Part shown: piece after piece, positions 1-8,470 of the stretch
Position numbering within the stretch: position 1 is the stretch's first letter
Layout: each line of letters begins with the position of its first letter
DNA from: Pseudoduganella rivuli
Lineage (GTDB): Bacteria; Pseudomonadota; Gammaproteobacteria; Burkholderiales; Burkholderiaceae_D
Assembly: GCF_009674485.1 (NCBI RefSeq)
Contig: NZ_WKJJ01000009.1
Coordinates: 274,065 to 338,064 of the forward strand
Direction of reading: 5' to 3'
DNA: 64,000 nucleotides
Translations under genes and position numbers: made by a program
Notes under the pieces: generated by a model
Database searches by the model: none
The model's input: only the letters and a program-made list of their open reading frames with translations
Told to the model about the DNA's origin: nothing

Positions 1-480
1 TGGTACGACGGGCGCAAGCCGTTTTCATTGAATTCGGAACGACGCGCGACCGGGGCGGCTGCCGGATCCGGCGTGCGCGGCGGGTTGGCTTTGACGGCGT
101 GCGCGCGGTATGGGGCGCTGCCGGATGCGTCGTCGCGGCGGTTGAAACGTTCGGCGCGGAACGGGCCTTCGTCGCTGCGCGGGGTGCGCTCCGTGCGTTC
201 GGCGCGGTATGGGGCCTTGCCATCGTCGCTGCGCGGGGCGCGTTCGGTGCGTTCGGTGCGGTATGGCGGTTTGCCGGCGGCATCGTCGCTGCGCGGGCCG
301 CGTTCCGTGCGGTATGGTGCGTCGCTGCGGGCCGGGCGGTCACTGCGTTCGGTACGGAAAGGTGCATTGCCGGATGCGCCGTCGCGGGCCGGACGGTCGG
401 TGCGCTCAGCACGCTCAGTACGATAGGGCGCTTTGCCAGGGACATCTTCGCGGGCAGGACGTTCGCCGCGGAGTGGCGCA
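1..480. repeat. Imperfect tandem repeats encoding Arg/Glu/Asp-rich motif
   Basis: Units of roughly 40-55 bp containing cgttcggtgcggtatgg-like and gtcgctgcgcggg-like blocks recur in this stretch. Read on the minus strand they encode variants of PYRTER and PRSDD. They belong to the partial gene at the left edge and explain why every reading frame stays open here. Confidence 0.6.
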
Positions 481-707
481 GGCCGGTCTGCACCATATGG
501 CGCGCCCGCCTGATCCGGACGTCCGCCCCCTGCGCGGAACGGCTTCGCGCCGTCGCCGCGTGGTGCACCGGCAGCGCCCTCCTTCGGCTTGCCACCCTGA
601 TATGGCGTCCCTTTGCCCGCCGCAGGACGGGCCGGCTTGCCTTTTGGCGGCGCAGGCGGTGTGGCGGGCTTGTTCAGTTTGAGGACGGGACGCTGCTTGT
701 TCGACAT
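1..707 (-). CDS. Arg-rich repeat protein, N-terminal part (runs off left edge)
   Basis: An open frame starts at the ATG complementary to 705-707 and continues to base 1 with no stop, so only the first 235 residues are visible. The protein begins MSNKQRPVLKLNKP, followed by a Pro/Lys/Gly stretch and then imperfect repeats of about 14-18 residues of the type PYRTERTERAPRSDD. The sequence is basic, low in complexity and probably disordered. Tails like this are common on RNA-binding or RNA-modifying enzymes of Burkholderiales (TrmH/SpoU methyltransferases, RluB-type pseudouridine synthases). A catalytic domain may therefore lie beyond the edge, but none is visible. The gene is divergent from argS. 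Open frames on the other strand here only mirror the repeats. Confidence 0.6.
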   Translation of the reverse strand, partial: MSNKQRPVLKLNKPATPPAPPKGKPARPAAGKGTPYQGGKPKEGAAGAPRGDGAKPFRAGGGRPDQAGAPYGADRPAPLRGERPAREDVPGKAPYRTERAERTDRPARDGASGNAPFRTERSDRPARSDAPYRTERGPRSDDAAGKPPYRTERTERAPRSDDGKAPYRAERTERTPRSDEGPFRAERFNRRDDASGSAPYRAHAVKANPPRTPDPAAAPVARRSEFNENGLRPSY

Positions 708-861
708 ATCGGAATTCCAGAGAGGGGGCCGCGCCCGTCACCGGTAGGGTCCGGCTGCCATTCGCGCGTAATACTATATAAAGGCAGCATTGTAACCCGC
801 GTTTGGCCCAATTCTTGCTCAGACGGCCGAATTTGGCGACACCGCGCTACCCAGCCACCCG

Positions 862-888
862 TTTACACTGGTGCCAAAACAGTATAAT
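862..888 (+). promoter_or_regulatory. Probable sigma-70 promoter of argS
   Basis: A perfect -10 hexamer TATAAT lies at 883-888, with TTTACA at 862-867 as the likely -35. The spacer is 15 bp, slightly short. It lies 80 bp before the argS start in the 260-bp divergent spacer 708-967, in which no other feature was recognised. Confidence 0.5.
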
Positions 889-967
889 GTCGGCTGTTTG
901 ACCCTGCGCAAAACCGGGTCTCTGCTTTCTCAGATTACTTAGCGCGGCCCAGCCGCCCCCAACGAAC

Positions 968-2677
968 ATGCTCGCCCAACAAAAACAAGAGATCATCGCC
1001 CTCTTCAACGCCGCCCTGGCGCCCATTCTCGACGGCACCGGCGTCACCGCCAACGTCGTGCTGGAGCGCCCGCGCGATGCGGCGCACGGCGACGTCGCCT
1101 GCAATATCGCCATGCAGCTGGCAAAACAGTTGAAAATGAACCCGCGAGAACTGGCAACCAAAGTGGTCGCCGCGCTGCTGGACAATCCGGCCGGCAAACA
1201 CCTGGTCGAATCGGCGGACATCGCCGGCCCGGGTTTCATCAACCTGCGCGTGACCGCCGCCTCGAAACAGGCGGTCGTGAAGGCCGTGCTGGCGCAAGGC
1301 GCCAAGTATGGCCAGGGCACGGCCGGCGCCGGCCAGCACGTGATCATTGAATTCGTTTCCGCCAACCCGACCGGCCCGCTGCACGTGGGCCACGGCCGCC
1401 AGGCCGCGCTGGGCGATGCGCTGTCGTCGCTGTTCGTGGCGCAGGGCTTCGACGTGACGCGCGAGTTCTATTACAACGACGCCGGCGTGCAGATCCAGAC
1501 GCTGGCCACGTCCGTGCAGGCGCGCGCGCGCGGCTTCAAGCCGGGCGACGCCGAATGGCCGGAGTCAAGCTACAACGGCGACTATATTCAGGACATCGCG
1601 GACGACTTCCTGGCCAGGAAAACCGTTTCCGCTTCCGACGGCGCACCAGCCACCGCGTCGGGCGACGTGGAAGACTTCGAATCGATCCGCGCCTTCGCCG
1701 TCACCTACCTGCGTAACGAGCAGGACATCGATTTGCAGGCGTTCGGCGTCAAATTCGACAACTATTACCTGGAATCGTCGCTGTACAAGGACGGCAAGGT
1801 GAACGCCGCTGTCGACGCGCTGATCGCGGCCGGCAAAACGTTCGAGCAGGACGGCGCGCTGTGGCTGCGCACCACCGAATACGGCGACGACAAGGACCGC
1901 GTGATGCGCAAGTCCGATGGCACCTACACGTACTTCGTGCCGGACGTCGCGTACCACATCCAGAAATTCAAGCGCGGCTTCACGCAGGCCATCAACATCC
2001 AGGGTTCCGACCACCACGGCACCATTGCCCGCGTGCGCGCCGGCCTGCAAGCGGTCGATATCGGCATCCCGCAAGGCTATCCTGACTACGTGCTGCACAA
2101 GATGGTCACCGTAATGAAAGACGGCGCGGAAGTGAAGATTTCCAAGCGTGCCGGCTCGTACGTGACCGTGCGCGACCTGATCGAATGGTCGGGTGGCGGC
2201 GACATCACCAAGGGCCGCGACGCCGTGCGCTTCTTCCTGATTTCCCGTAAGGCGGACACGGAATTCGTGTTCGACGTGGACGTCGCGCTGAAAACGTCGG
2301 ATGAAAATCCGGTCTATTACGTGCAGTACGCGCACGCCCGTATCTGCCGCATGCTGGAACAGTGGACCGGCAGCGAAGCGGACCTGGCCAGTGTCGACCT
2401 GTCGCCGCTGACCGCGCCAACCGAAGCCACCCTGCTGGCGACGCTGGCGGCCTATCCGGAAGTGCTGGCCCGCGCCCAGGCCGAACTGGGCCCGCACCAG
2501 ATCGCGTTCTACCTGCGCGACCTGGCCGCCGCGCTGCACAGCTTCTACTTCGCCGAGCGCGTGCTGGTGGACGACGAAGCCGTCAAGATGGCCCGTATCG
2601 CACTGATGGTGGCGACCCGCCAGGTGCTGCGCAACGGCCTGGCGCTGATCGGCGTCTCGGCTCCTGACAAGATGTAA
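968..2677 (+). CDS. argS: Arginine--tRNA ligase
   Basis: Class I aminoacyl-tRNA synthetase that charges tRNA-Arg in the cytoplasm. At 569 residues it is close to the usual 560-580. The N-terminal part (about 1-115) matches the ArgS-specific additional domain. The HIGH motif appears as HVGH at residues 139-142 within PTGPLHVGHGRQ, and the KMSKS-like loop is KISKR at 389-393. The C-terminal third is the DALR-type anticodon-binding domain. The start used is the ATG right after a short C-rich leader; no strong Shine-Dalgarno is seen. A SPOR-protein gene follows after 30 bp. Confidence 0.97.
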   Translation: MLAQQKQEIIALFNAALAPILDGTGVTANVVLERPRDAAHGDVACNIAMQLAKQLKMNPRELATKVVAALLDNPAGKHLVESADIAGPGFINLRVTAASKQAVVKAVLAQGAKYGQGTAGAGQHVIIEFVSANPTGPLHVGHGRQAALGDALSSLFVAQGFDVTREFYYNDAGVQIQTLATSVQARARGFKPGDAEWPESSYNGDYIQDIADDFLARKTVSASDGAPATASGDVEDFESIRAFAVTYLRNEQDIDLQAFGVKFDNYYLESSLYKDGKVNAAVDALIAAGKTFEQDGALWLRTTEYGDDKDRVMRKSDGTYTYFVPDVAYHIQKFKRGFTQAINIQGSDHHGTIARVRAGLQAVDIGIPQGYPDYVLHKMVTVMKDGAEVKISKRAGSYVTVRDLIEWSGGGDITKGRDAVRFFLISRKADTEFVFDVDVALKTSDENPVYYVQYAHARICRMLEQWTGSEADLASVDLSPLTAPTEATLLATLAAYPEVLARAQAELGPHQIAFYLRDLAAALHSFYFAERVLVDDEAVKMARIALMVATRQVLRNGLALIGVSAPDKM

Positions 2678-2707
2678 TCGAGGACTCATCGAGGAATTAT
2701 CGTACCT

Positions 2708-3403
2708 ATGCATTTCCGTTCCCGTCTCGCCCCGCTGCGCCACCAGCAGGGCAACACGCTGGTTGGCATCGTTATCGGCCTGGTCATCGGCCTGGCAATC
2801 GCAGTCGTTGTCGCACTGGTGATCAGCAAGGGCTCGTCGCCCTTCACCGATAAATCCGGCAAGGTGGGCAAGCCCGCCGAGCCGACCGCCGGCCAGATTT
2901 CGGACCCGAACAAGCCTATGTACGGCAACAAGGATGCCGCGCGCGAAGCAGCGCGCGACTTCTCGAAAGAACAGCGCCAGCCGACGGAAGGCGTGCCGCC
3001 GCCGGCAGCGCCGCCCGCGCAGCCGCCGAAGGATGAATTGCAGCAGGTGGTGGACCGCATCGAAGCGGCATCGAAAAAGCCTGCGGCCGCACCGGCAGCG
3101 GCTCCTGCCACCGCCGCTCCGGCGGCGCCAGCCGCCGCGGCCGCCGCCCCTGCCGCTGGCGACGACAAATACGTGTACTACCTGCAGGCCGGCGCGTTCC
3201 GCGAAATGTCCGATGCGGAAAACCAGCGCGCCAAGCTGGCGTTGATGGGCTTTGAAGCCACCGTGTCGGACCGCACCACCGACGCCGGCGTGCTGCACCG
3301 CGTGCGCATGGGTCCTTTCGCGCAAGTGGAAGCCATGAACAAGGCGCGCAGCAAGCTGTCTGAAAACGGCGTCGATGTCTCGGTCGTGCGCAACCAGCGC
3401 TGA
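2708..3403 (+). CDS. SPOR-domain membrane protein (FtsN-like)
   Basis: The 231-residue protein has one N-terminal membrane segment (about 17-42, rich in Gly, Val and Ile) with a basic cytoplasmic start, a Pro/Ala-rich linker (about 95-150), and a C-terminal SPOR domain (about 155-231) containing YYLQAGAF and the RVRMGPF turn. SPOR domains bind denuded glycan strands at division septa. This architecture and its place between argS and dsbA match the protein often annotated as FtsN-like in betaproteobacteria. A true FtsN role is inference. It is probably co-transcribed with argS and dsbA. Confidence 0.85.
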   Translation: MHFRSRLAPLRHQQGNTLVGIVIGLVIGLAIAVVVALVISKGSSPFTDKSGKVGKPAEPTAGQISDPNKPMYGNKDAAREAARDFSKEQRQPTEGVPPPAAPPAQPPKDELQQVVDRIEAASKKPAAAPAAAPATAAPAAPAAAAAAPAAGDDKYVYYLQAGAFREMSDAENQRAKLALMGFEATVSDRTTDAGVLHRVRMGPFAQVEAMNKARSKLSENGVDVSVVRNQR

Positions 3404-3427
3404 TGACCATTCCCACGGGGAGCGAAC

Positions 3428-4102
3428 ATGCGGTTCTTGACGTCTATTAAGCTGCTGGGCATAGCCATACTGTCTGTTGCGGCGTTCGGCGCGGCCGCGT
3501 CGCCGCAAAACCCCGTCAACGGCACGGAATACGCGACCCTGCCCGTGGCGCAGCCTGTCCCCGCCGGCAAGAAAATCGAAGTCCTGGAATTCTTTGCCTA
3601 CTGGTGCCCCCATTGCAATGCGTTCGAACCGCTGCTGGCGGACTGGGTGAAAAAACAGGGCGACAATGTGGTCCTCAGGCGCATCCACGTGCCCAAGAGC
3701 GACCTGACCCTGCCGCAGCAAAAGCTGTTCTTCACGCTGGAAGCGATGGGCGCGGCCGAGCAAAACCAGGCCAAGGTGTTTTACGCCATGCACGTGCAGC
3801 GCGAACGCTTCACCAAGGATGAACAGGTGTTCGACTGGGTGGCGAAAAATGGCTTCGACCGCAAGAAATTCATCGCCACGTACCGTTCGCTGCCGGTCCA
3901 GAACCGTGTCAAACAGGCCGACAAGGCCATGACCGATTACGGCATCGATACCTGGCCGACGGTCGTTATCGATGGCCGCTACAAGACGTCGCCACAGCTG
4001 GCCAGCACCACGCTGGGCGACGAACCTGAAATTGAATACCACAAGGCCGCGCTGACGGTGATGAACCACCTGGTGGCCAAGGCGAAAGCGGAAAAGAAAT
4101 AA
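3428..4102 (+). CDS. dsbA: Thiol:disulfide interchange protein DsbA
   Basis: Periplasmic oxidase that introduces disulfide bonds into exported proteins. The 224 residues begin with a signal peptide (about 1-24, cut near AAAS), followed by a thioredoxin fold with the DsbA active site C60-P-H-C63 in FFAYWCPHCNAFEP. The cis-proline loop is in TWPTVV near residue 178. A good ribosome-binding site (GGGGAG) precedes the ATG. The SDR gene starts 2 bp after its stop, indicating an operon. Confidence 0.95.
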   Translation: MRFLTSIKLLGIAILSVAAFGAAASPQNPVNGTEYATLPVAQPVPAGKKIEVLEFFAYWCPHCNAFEPLLADWVKKQGDNVVLRRIHVPKSDLTLPQQKLFFTLEAMGAAEQNQAKVFYAMHVQRERFTKDEQVFDWVAKNGFDRKKFIATYRSLPVQNRVKQADKAMTDYGIDTWPTVVIDGRYKTSPQLASTTLGDEPEIEYHKAALTVMNHLVAKAKAEKK

Positions 4103-4104
4103 GC

Positions 4105-4896
4105 ATGGCGGAAGCACATGCGCTGCGGCGCGTCTTTATAACGGGCGCGTCCAGCGGACTGGGCGCCGCACTGGCGCTGCGCTATGCGCAACTGGGCGCC
4201 ACCCTGGGTTTGCTGGCGCGCCGCGGCGATGCGCTGCAAGCGCTGATCAACACCCTGCCCCACCCTGAGAAACACCGCGCCTATGCGGTGGACGTCAACG
4301 ACCATGAAGGCATCCGCAACGCCGCCATCGACTACATCGAACACGCGGGCGGCATCGATGTGGTCATTGCCAGCGCCGGCATTTCGCACGGCACGCTGAC
4401 CGAATACGGGCGCGAAGACTTGCCGGTGTTCGCCTCCATCTTCGCCACCAATGTCACGGCCACCTTCGCCACGTTCGCGCCCTTCATCGGCCCGATGAAG
4501 GCGCAGCGCACACCGGCGCGGCTGGTCGGCATCGGCAGCGTGGCGGGCATCCGGGGCTTGCCGGGCGGCGGCGGGTACAGCGCGTCGAAATCGGCCGTGA
4601 TTACCTATTGCGAATCGCTGCGCGTGGAAATGGCGCCGTACGGCATCGACGTCGTCACCATTTGTCCCGGCTATATCGACACGCCGATGACGCAGCATAA
4701 TTCCTACGCCATGCCATTCCTGATGGCGCCGGACAAGTTCGCGGCAGCGGCCGTGCGCGCCATCGAGCGGGGCACCAGCTACACGGTCATTCCGTGGCAA
4801 ATGGGCGTGGTGGCCAAGCTGCTACGCGCACTGCCCAACCCGGTCTACGACTGGGCATTTTCCAAAGCGCCGCACAAGGCGCGCAAACAGAAATGA
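4105..4896 (+). CDS. Short-chain dehydrogenase/reductase (SDR)
   Basis: Classical SDR of 263 residues with a Rossmann fold. The cofactor motif TGASSGLG is near residues 10-17, NAG is replaced by ASAG near 90, and the catalytic Tyr/Lys are in YSASK. The substrate cannot be read from sequence. Its stop overlaps the birA start in ATGA (4893-4896), so the two are translationally coupled. It resembles the YdfG/DltE-like SDRs found beside dsbA in related genomes; that comparison is from memory. Confidence 0.88.
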   Translation: MAEAHALRRVFITGASSGLGAALALRYAQLGATLGLLARRGDALQALINTLPHPEKHRAYAVDVNDHEGIRNAAIDYIEHAGGIDVVIASAGISHGTLTEYGREDLPVFASIFATNVTATFATFAPFIGPMKAQRTPARLVGIGSVAGIRGLPGGGGYSASKSAVITYCESLRVEMAPYGIDVVTICPGYIDTPMTQHNSYAMPFLMAPDKFAAAAVRAIERGTSYTVIPWQMGVVAKLLRALPNPVYDWAFSKAPHKARKQK

Positions 4897-5690
4897 CGAC
4901 GCGGATCGATTTGAACGCCACCGCCATCGGCAGCCATTGCGCGGAATGCGCATCGCACGTGGCGCTGGCGGTGGTCGCGGAAACGGGGTCCACCAATGCC
5001 GACTTGCTGGCGCAAGTCCAGGCCGGGCAGTTGGCCGGCCCGGCGCTGCTGGTGGCGCACAGCCAGACAGCGGGACGCGGCCGCGCGGGACGCAGCTGGC
5101 TGTCCGCGCCCGGTGCGACGTTGATGTTCTCGCTGGCGTGGCGATTCAGGTCGCCGCTGCAGCACCTGGTCGGCTTGCCGCTGGCGGCCGGCGTGGCGCT
5201 GGCCGAAGCGATCCAGGCACTGGGCGTGCCGGTGCAACTGAAGTGGCCAAACGATATTCTGAAAGACGGCGCCAAGCTGGCGGGCATCCTGGTGGAAACG
5301 CAAACGGGGCCGGATGGCGCCGTGTGGGCCGTGGTGGGCGCCGGCATCAACTTGCTGATGCCGGATGAACTGGAAGCGGACATAGGCCGCGATGTGGCGT
5401 CCGCGCCATGGCTGGCGAAAATGGACCGCAATGCGCTGATGGGCGCGCTGCTGAACCGGCTGTCGGCCACGCTGGCGGAATTCGACGACACCGGTTTTGC
5501 CGCCTTCACCGAACGGTGGAACCGGCTGCAGGCATGGCGCGGGGAAGCGGTGCGCATCGTCGACCAGGGACGCGTGCTGCATGAAGGCCGCATGGCCGGC
5601 GTCGACGACTACGGGCGCCTGCTGCTGCAAACGGATGACGGCATGGTCCCCGTGGTATCGGGCGACGTGTCGCTGAGGCTCGCAATATGA
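4893..5690 (+). CDS. birA: Biotin--[acetyl-CoA-carboxylase] ligase
   Basis: Attaches biotin to the carrier domain of acetyl-CoA carboxylase. The ATG at 4893 overlaps the SDR stop (ATGA) and gives 265 residues; an in-frame ATG at 4794 would overlap the SDR gene by 100 bp and is unlikely. The biotin-AMP loop TAGRGRAGRSW is at residues 59-69, KWPNDI at 117-122, and a short C-terminal SH3-like domain closes the protein. The N-terminal helix-turn-helix of E. coli BirA is absent, so this is a monofunctional ligase rather than a repressor. Its stop overlaps coaX. Confidence 0.93.
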   Translation: MTTRIDLNATAIGSHCAECASHVALAVVAETGSTNADLLAQVQAGQLAGPALLVAHSQTAGRGRAGRSWLSAPGATLMFSLAWRFRSPLQHLVGLPLAAGVALAEAIQALGVPVQLKWPNDILKDGAKLAGILVETQTGPDGAVWAVVGAGINLLMPDELEADIGRDVASAPWLAKMDRNALMGALLNRLSATLAEFDDTGFAAFTERWNRLQAWRGEAVRIVDQGRVLHEGRMAGVDDYGRLLLQTDDGMVPVVSGDVSLRLAI

Positions 5691-6454
5691 ATATTTTCCT
5701 GATCGACGCGGGCAATACCCGCATCAAATGGGCGCTGGCGGCGCCCGATGCGCCGCTGGGCCGGTGGCTGGCCTATGGCGCCGTGATGCACGCGGATGCG
5801 GCGCAATTGCCGGACGCGTGGCGCGCGGCGCTGGCGGCACACGGACCGGTTGGCAAAGTCATTGCAGCCAACGTGGCGGGCGCCGACATGCGGGCATCGC
5901 TGGAAACCATGCTGGCGCAAACCGGCGTGGCGCAATCGTCCGCGATCGACTGGTTTGCGTCCGTGGGGGAACGGGCCGGCGTACGCAACGGCTACCGCAC
6001 GCACGGCCAGCTGGGCTGCGACCGCTTTGCCGCCGCCATCGGCGCCCATGCGCTGATGCCGGGACAGGCGCTGATCGTCGCCAATTGCGGTACCGCCACC
6101 ACCATCGATGCGGTGACGGCCGACGGCGCTTTCCTGGGCGGCATGATCTTGCCGGGACTGGGCTTGATGGCCACTTCGCTGGCGCGCAACACGGCGCAGT
6201 TGCCGCAGGTGGCGCAAGGCGGTAAGCTGCCATCCGGATTTGCCGACAATACCGACGACGCCATCCTCAGCGGCCTGCTGGCTGCGCAAGCGGGCGCCAT
6301 CGAGCGGGCCTGTGCGCTGCATGGCGCGCAGGCGTGCCTGGTATCGGGCGGCGCTTCGCAATACATCGTGCCGGCGCTGGGCGCTCATGTGCCCTACCGC
6401 CTGGTGGACAATATCGTGCTGACCGGGCTGCATGCCGCCGCGCGCAGCGATTGA
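5687..6454 (+). CDS. coaX: Type III pantothenate kinase
   Basis: First step of coenzyme A synthesis, ATP-dependent phosphorylation of pantothenate. The 255-residue ASKHA-fold protein has the phosphate-1 motif IDAGNTRIKW at 6-15, GCDRFAAAIGAH in the middle and the NCGTATTIDAV phosphate-2 motif. The start overlaps the birA stop (ATGA at 5687-5690). birA and coaX are adjacent in many betaproteobacteria and were described as one Baf locus in Bordetella, so the pairing supports both calls. Confidence 0.95.
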   Translation: MNIFLIDAGNTRIKWALAAPDAPLGRWLAYGAVMHADAAQLPDAWRAALAAHGPVGKVIAANVAGADMRASLETMLAQTGVAQSSAIDWFASVGERAGVRNGYRTHGQLGCDRFAAAIGAHALMPGQALIVANCGTATTIDAVTADGAFLGGMILPGLGLMATSLARNTAQLPQVAQGGKLPSGFADNTDDAILSGLLAAQAGAIERACALHGAQACLVSGGASQYIVPALGAHVPYRLVDNIVLTGLHAAARSD

Positions 6455-6467
6455 TGGTGGACTGACT

Positions 6468-7214
6468 GTGCTGAAATTTATCTTCTGGTCCCTGCTTGCC
6501 GTGAATGCCGGCCTGTACGCCTATGGGCAGGGTTACCTCGGCCATTTCAGCGGCAGCGAGCGCGAACCCGCGCGCCTGCAAAACCAGCTCAATGGCGACA
6601 AGCTGGCCATAATTTCCGCATCGAAAGCGGAAGCGGCGGTGGCTGCGCTGAAGGCGCCGGCGTCCGAGCCGGATGCGGAAACCGCGAAGAATCCGGCCGA
6701 AGAACCGGCGAAGAAAACGCCTGAAAAAGCGGCCGAAAAGAAAGAAGAGAAAATCGCCTGCGTTGAATTCGGCAACTTCCTGCTGGCCGACGCGCGCCGC
6801 TTCGAAGAAAAAGTCGCGCCGCTGGCGCTGGGCGACCACCAGGCCCGCATCAATTTGCCGGGCACGGAAGTGTCGAGCTATATCGTGTTCATTCCGCCGC
6901 AGGGCAACAAGGAAGGCGCGGAAAAGAAAGCCAGCGAATTGCGCGCACTGGGCGTGACCAATTACTTCATCATGTCCGACAGCCAGACCATGCGCTGGGC
7001 GATTTCACTGGGCGTCTTCAAGAGCGAAGCCGGTGCGCAGACCTTGCTGGCCAGCCTGCAAAAACAGGGCGTGCACAGCGCCCGCATCGCGCCCCGCATG
7101 AGCGCCAGCAAGCTGCTGGCCTTCCAGTTCCGCAACATCCCGGCGGACACCAAATCCCGCCTCGACAAAATCCGCGCAGGCTTCCCGGACAAGGAAAGCC
7201 GCAGCTGCAAATAA
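6468..7214 (+). CDS. SPOR-domain-like membrane protein
   Basis: Starts at GTG (6468), 13 bp after the coaX stop, with GGTGG about 8 bp upstream. An in-frame ATG at 6432 lies inside coaX and is less likely. The 248 residues have an N-terminal membrane segment (LKFIFWSLLAVNAGLYAYG), a charged Lys/Glu/Ala linker (about 50-95) and a C-terminal SPOR-type domain (about 100-205) with SSYIVFIPPQGNKEGAEKKA and RWAISLGVFKSEAGA. It probably sits in the inner membrane and binds peptidoglycan. Last gene of the rightward series. Confidence 0.8.
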   Translation: MLKFIFWSLLAVNAGLYAYGQGYLGHFSGSEREPARLQNQLNGDKLAIISASKAEAAVAALKAPASEPDAETAKNPAEEPAKKTPEKAAEKKEEKIACVEFGNFLLADARRFEEKVAPLALGDHQARINLPGTEVSSYIVFIPPQGNKEGAEKKASELRALGVTNYFIMSDSQTMRWAISLGVFKSEAGAQTLLASLQKQGVHSARIAPRMSASKLLAFQFRNIPADTKSRLDKIRAGFPDKESRSCK

Positions 7215-7233
7215 CCAACGTTGTTACGTTGTT

Positions 7234-7274
7234 TCCAGGGGCCTGCCCCCTTTCTCCAGGGGCCTGGCCCCTTT
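7234..7274. repeat. Two 20-bp direct copies of a palindromic GC-rich element
   Basis: TCCAGGGGCCTGCCCCCTTT (7234-7253) and TCCAGGGGCCTGGCCCCTTT (7255-7274) differ by one base with a 21-bp period. The second contains the perfect arms AGGGGCC/GGCCCCT. They sit between convergent genes and end in T-rich tails, so they may serve as a terminator. They also resemble dispersed GC-rich hairpin repeats reported in related genomes. Confidence 0.65.
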
Positions 7275-7309
7275 AGTACTATCGTTCGATGGAGATGCGA
7301 TAGGTTAGG

Positions 7310-8470
7310 TCAGCGCTGGATCACCAGCGGCTTCAGGCCCAGCGACGCGGGCAGTGCTTGCATGGCTTGCTCCGCTTCCTGCCGCGTGGCGAACGGGCCG
7401 CCGTACAGCCGCAGCACGGCGCCGGATGGCACCACTTCCAGGCCCGCCAGGCCGCTTTCCATGGCCACCTTGGCGCGCGCCGCTTCCGCGTTTTCCGGTT
7501 TGGCATAGGCGCCCAGTTGCAGGTAGAAGCCGCCCTTGGACGACACAGTGGCAACCGCGGGCACGATGGCGCTGCTTGCCTGCACCGTGGCGCCCCCTGC
7601 CAGCATCACACCGTCGGCAGCCGGCACGGCGACCTGCGCCGCAACAGCCTGCCCCGCGCCGACTGCCGTCTGCGCCACGGTCCCGGCATTCGCAGTCGGT
7701 GGCGCCGGATACAGCAACGCCGCAGTTTGCGCAGGTTCGCGCTGCGGCATGGGCGCTTGCGGACGCAGCACCGTGGCAGGTTTCGCGCCGCTCTTATTCG
7801 CCGCCGCCAGCTTGTCCGCTTCGGCAGGCAGGATGCGCTCCACTTCCAGCATGTGACTGCCCTTGCCCAGCAAGCCCAGTTTCAGCGCCGCCGTATACGA
7901 CACGTCGATAATGCGCGTCGAATGGAACGGCCCACGGTCATTGACGCGCACCACCACCTGGTTGCCGTTATCGAGATTGGTCACGCGCGCATACGATGGA
8001 ATCGGCAACGTCGGGTGCGCCGCCGTCATCTTGTACATGTCGTACAGTTCCCCCGACGACGTGCGCTGCCCATGGAATTTCTTGCCGTACCACGTGCCCA
8101 GCCCCCGTTGCACGAACGGCTGGTCCGGGTCCGTGATGGGGCGGTAAGTCTTGCCGAACACCGCGTATTCCTTGTTGGCGCGCGGGATCGGTGGCTCGTT
8201 GCGCACTTCCGCATCCGGCGTGGCCAGCAGGTTCGGCGGCGGATTGTCGCCCGGGCCATCGTCCTGGTAATAGCCGCCCTTGCCGGAACCCGCCGGCGGC
8301 AACACGGGAACGCCCGGCTCCCGCTGCGGCTTGGCGCCCGGCTTGACGGGCACATGCGCAGGGGCAGCCGGTTCCTGCTGCGGCGCCGTGCCGCAACCGA
8401 CCAGCGCCAGCGCGGGAACCAGTGCGGCGGCCAGTGCGGCCAACCGCAGCGAAGACTGGCGCGCCATCAT
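7310..8470 (-). CDS. rlpA: Septal ring lytic transglycosylase / rare lipoprotein A
   Basis: Outer-membrane lipoprotein that, in the studied family member, cleaves denuded septal glycan. The 386 residues show a lipoprotein signal with lipobox LVGC (Cys26), a double-psi beta-barrel domain (about 115-205: GLGTWYGKKFHGQRTSSGE, RVNDRGPF) and a C-terminal SPOR domain (about 310-386: GFYLQLGAYAKPENA). A long Ala/Pro-rich linker joins the two domains. Its start overlaps the rodA stop by 4 bp, placing it at the end of the mre/mrd operon. Confidence 0.93.
   Translation of the reverse strand: MMARQSSLRLAALAAALVPALALVGCGTAPQQEPAAPAHVPVKPGAKPQREPGVPVLPPAGSGKGGYYQDDGPGDNPPPNLLATPDAEVRNEPPIPRANKEYAVFGKTYRPITDPDQPFVQRGLGTWYGKKFHGQRTSSGELYDMYKMTAAHPTLPIPSYARVTNLDNGNQVVVRVNDRGPFHSTRIIDVSYTAALKLGLLGKGSHMLEVERILPAEADKLAAANKSGAKPATVLRPQAPMPQREPAQTAALLYPAPPTANAGTVAQTAVGAGQAVAAQVAVPAADGVMLAGGATVQASSAIVPAVATVSSKGGFYLQLGAYAKPENAEAARAKVAMESGLAGLEVVPSGAVLRLYGGPFATRQEAEQAMQALPASLGLKPLVIQR

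Noticed and set aside
28..887. Plus-strand open frames at the left edge
   Set aside because: They arise from the tandem repeats of the minus-strand gene, which alone has a sensible N-terminus (MSNKQRPVLKL).
1565..4117. Minus-strand open frame of 850 codons opposite argS, the SPOR gene and dsbA
   Set aside because: Composition is that of an antisense shadow, it spans three clear genes and has no domain.
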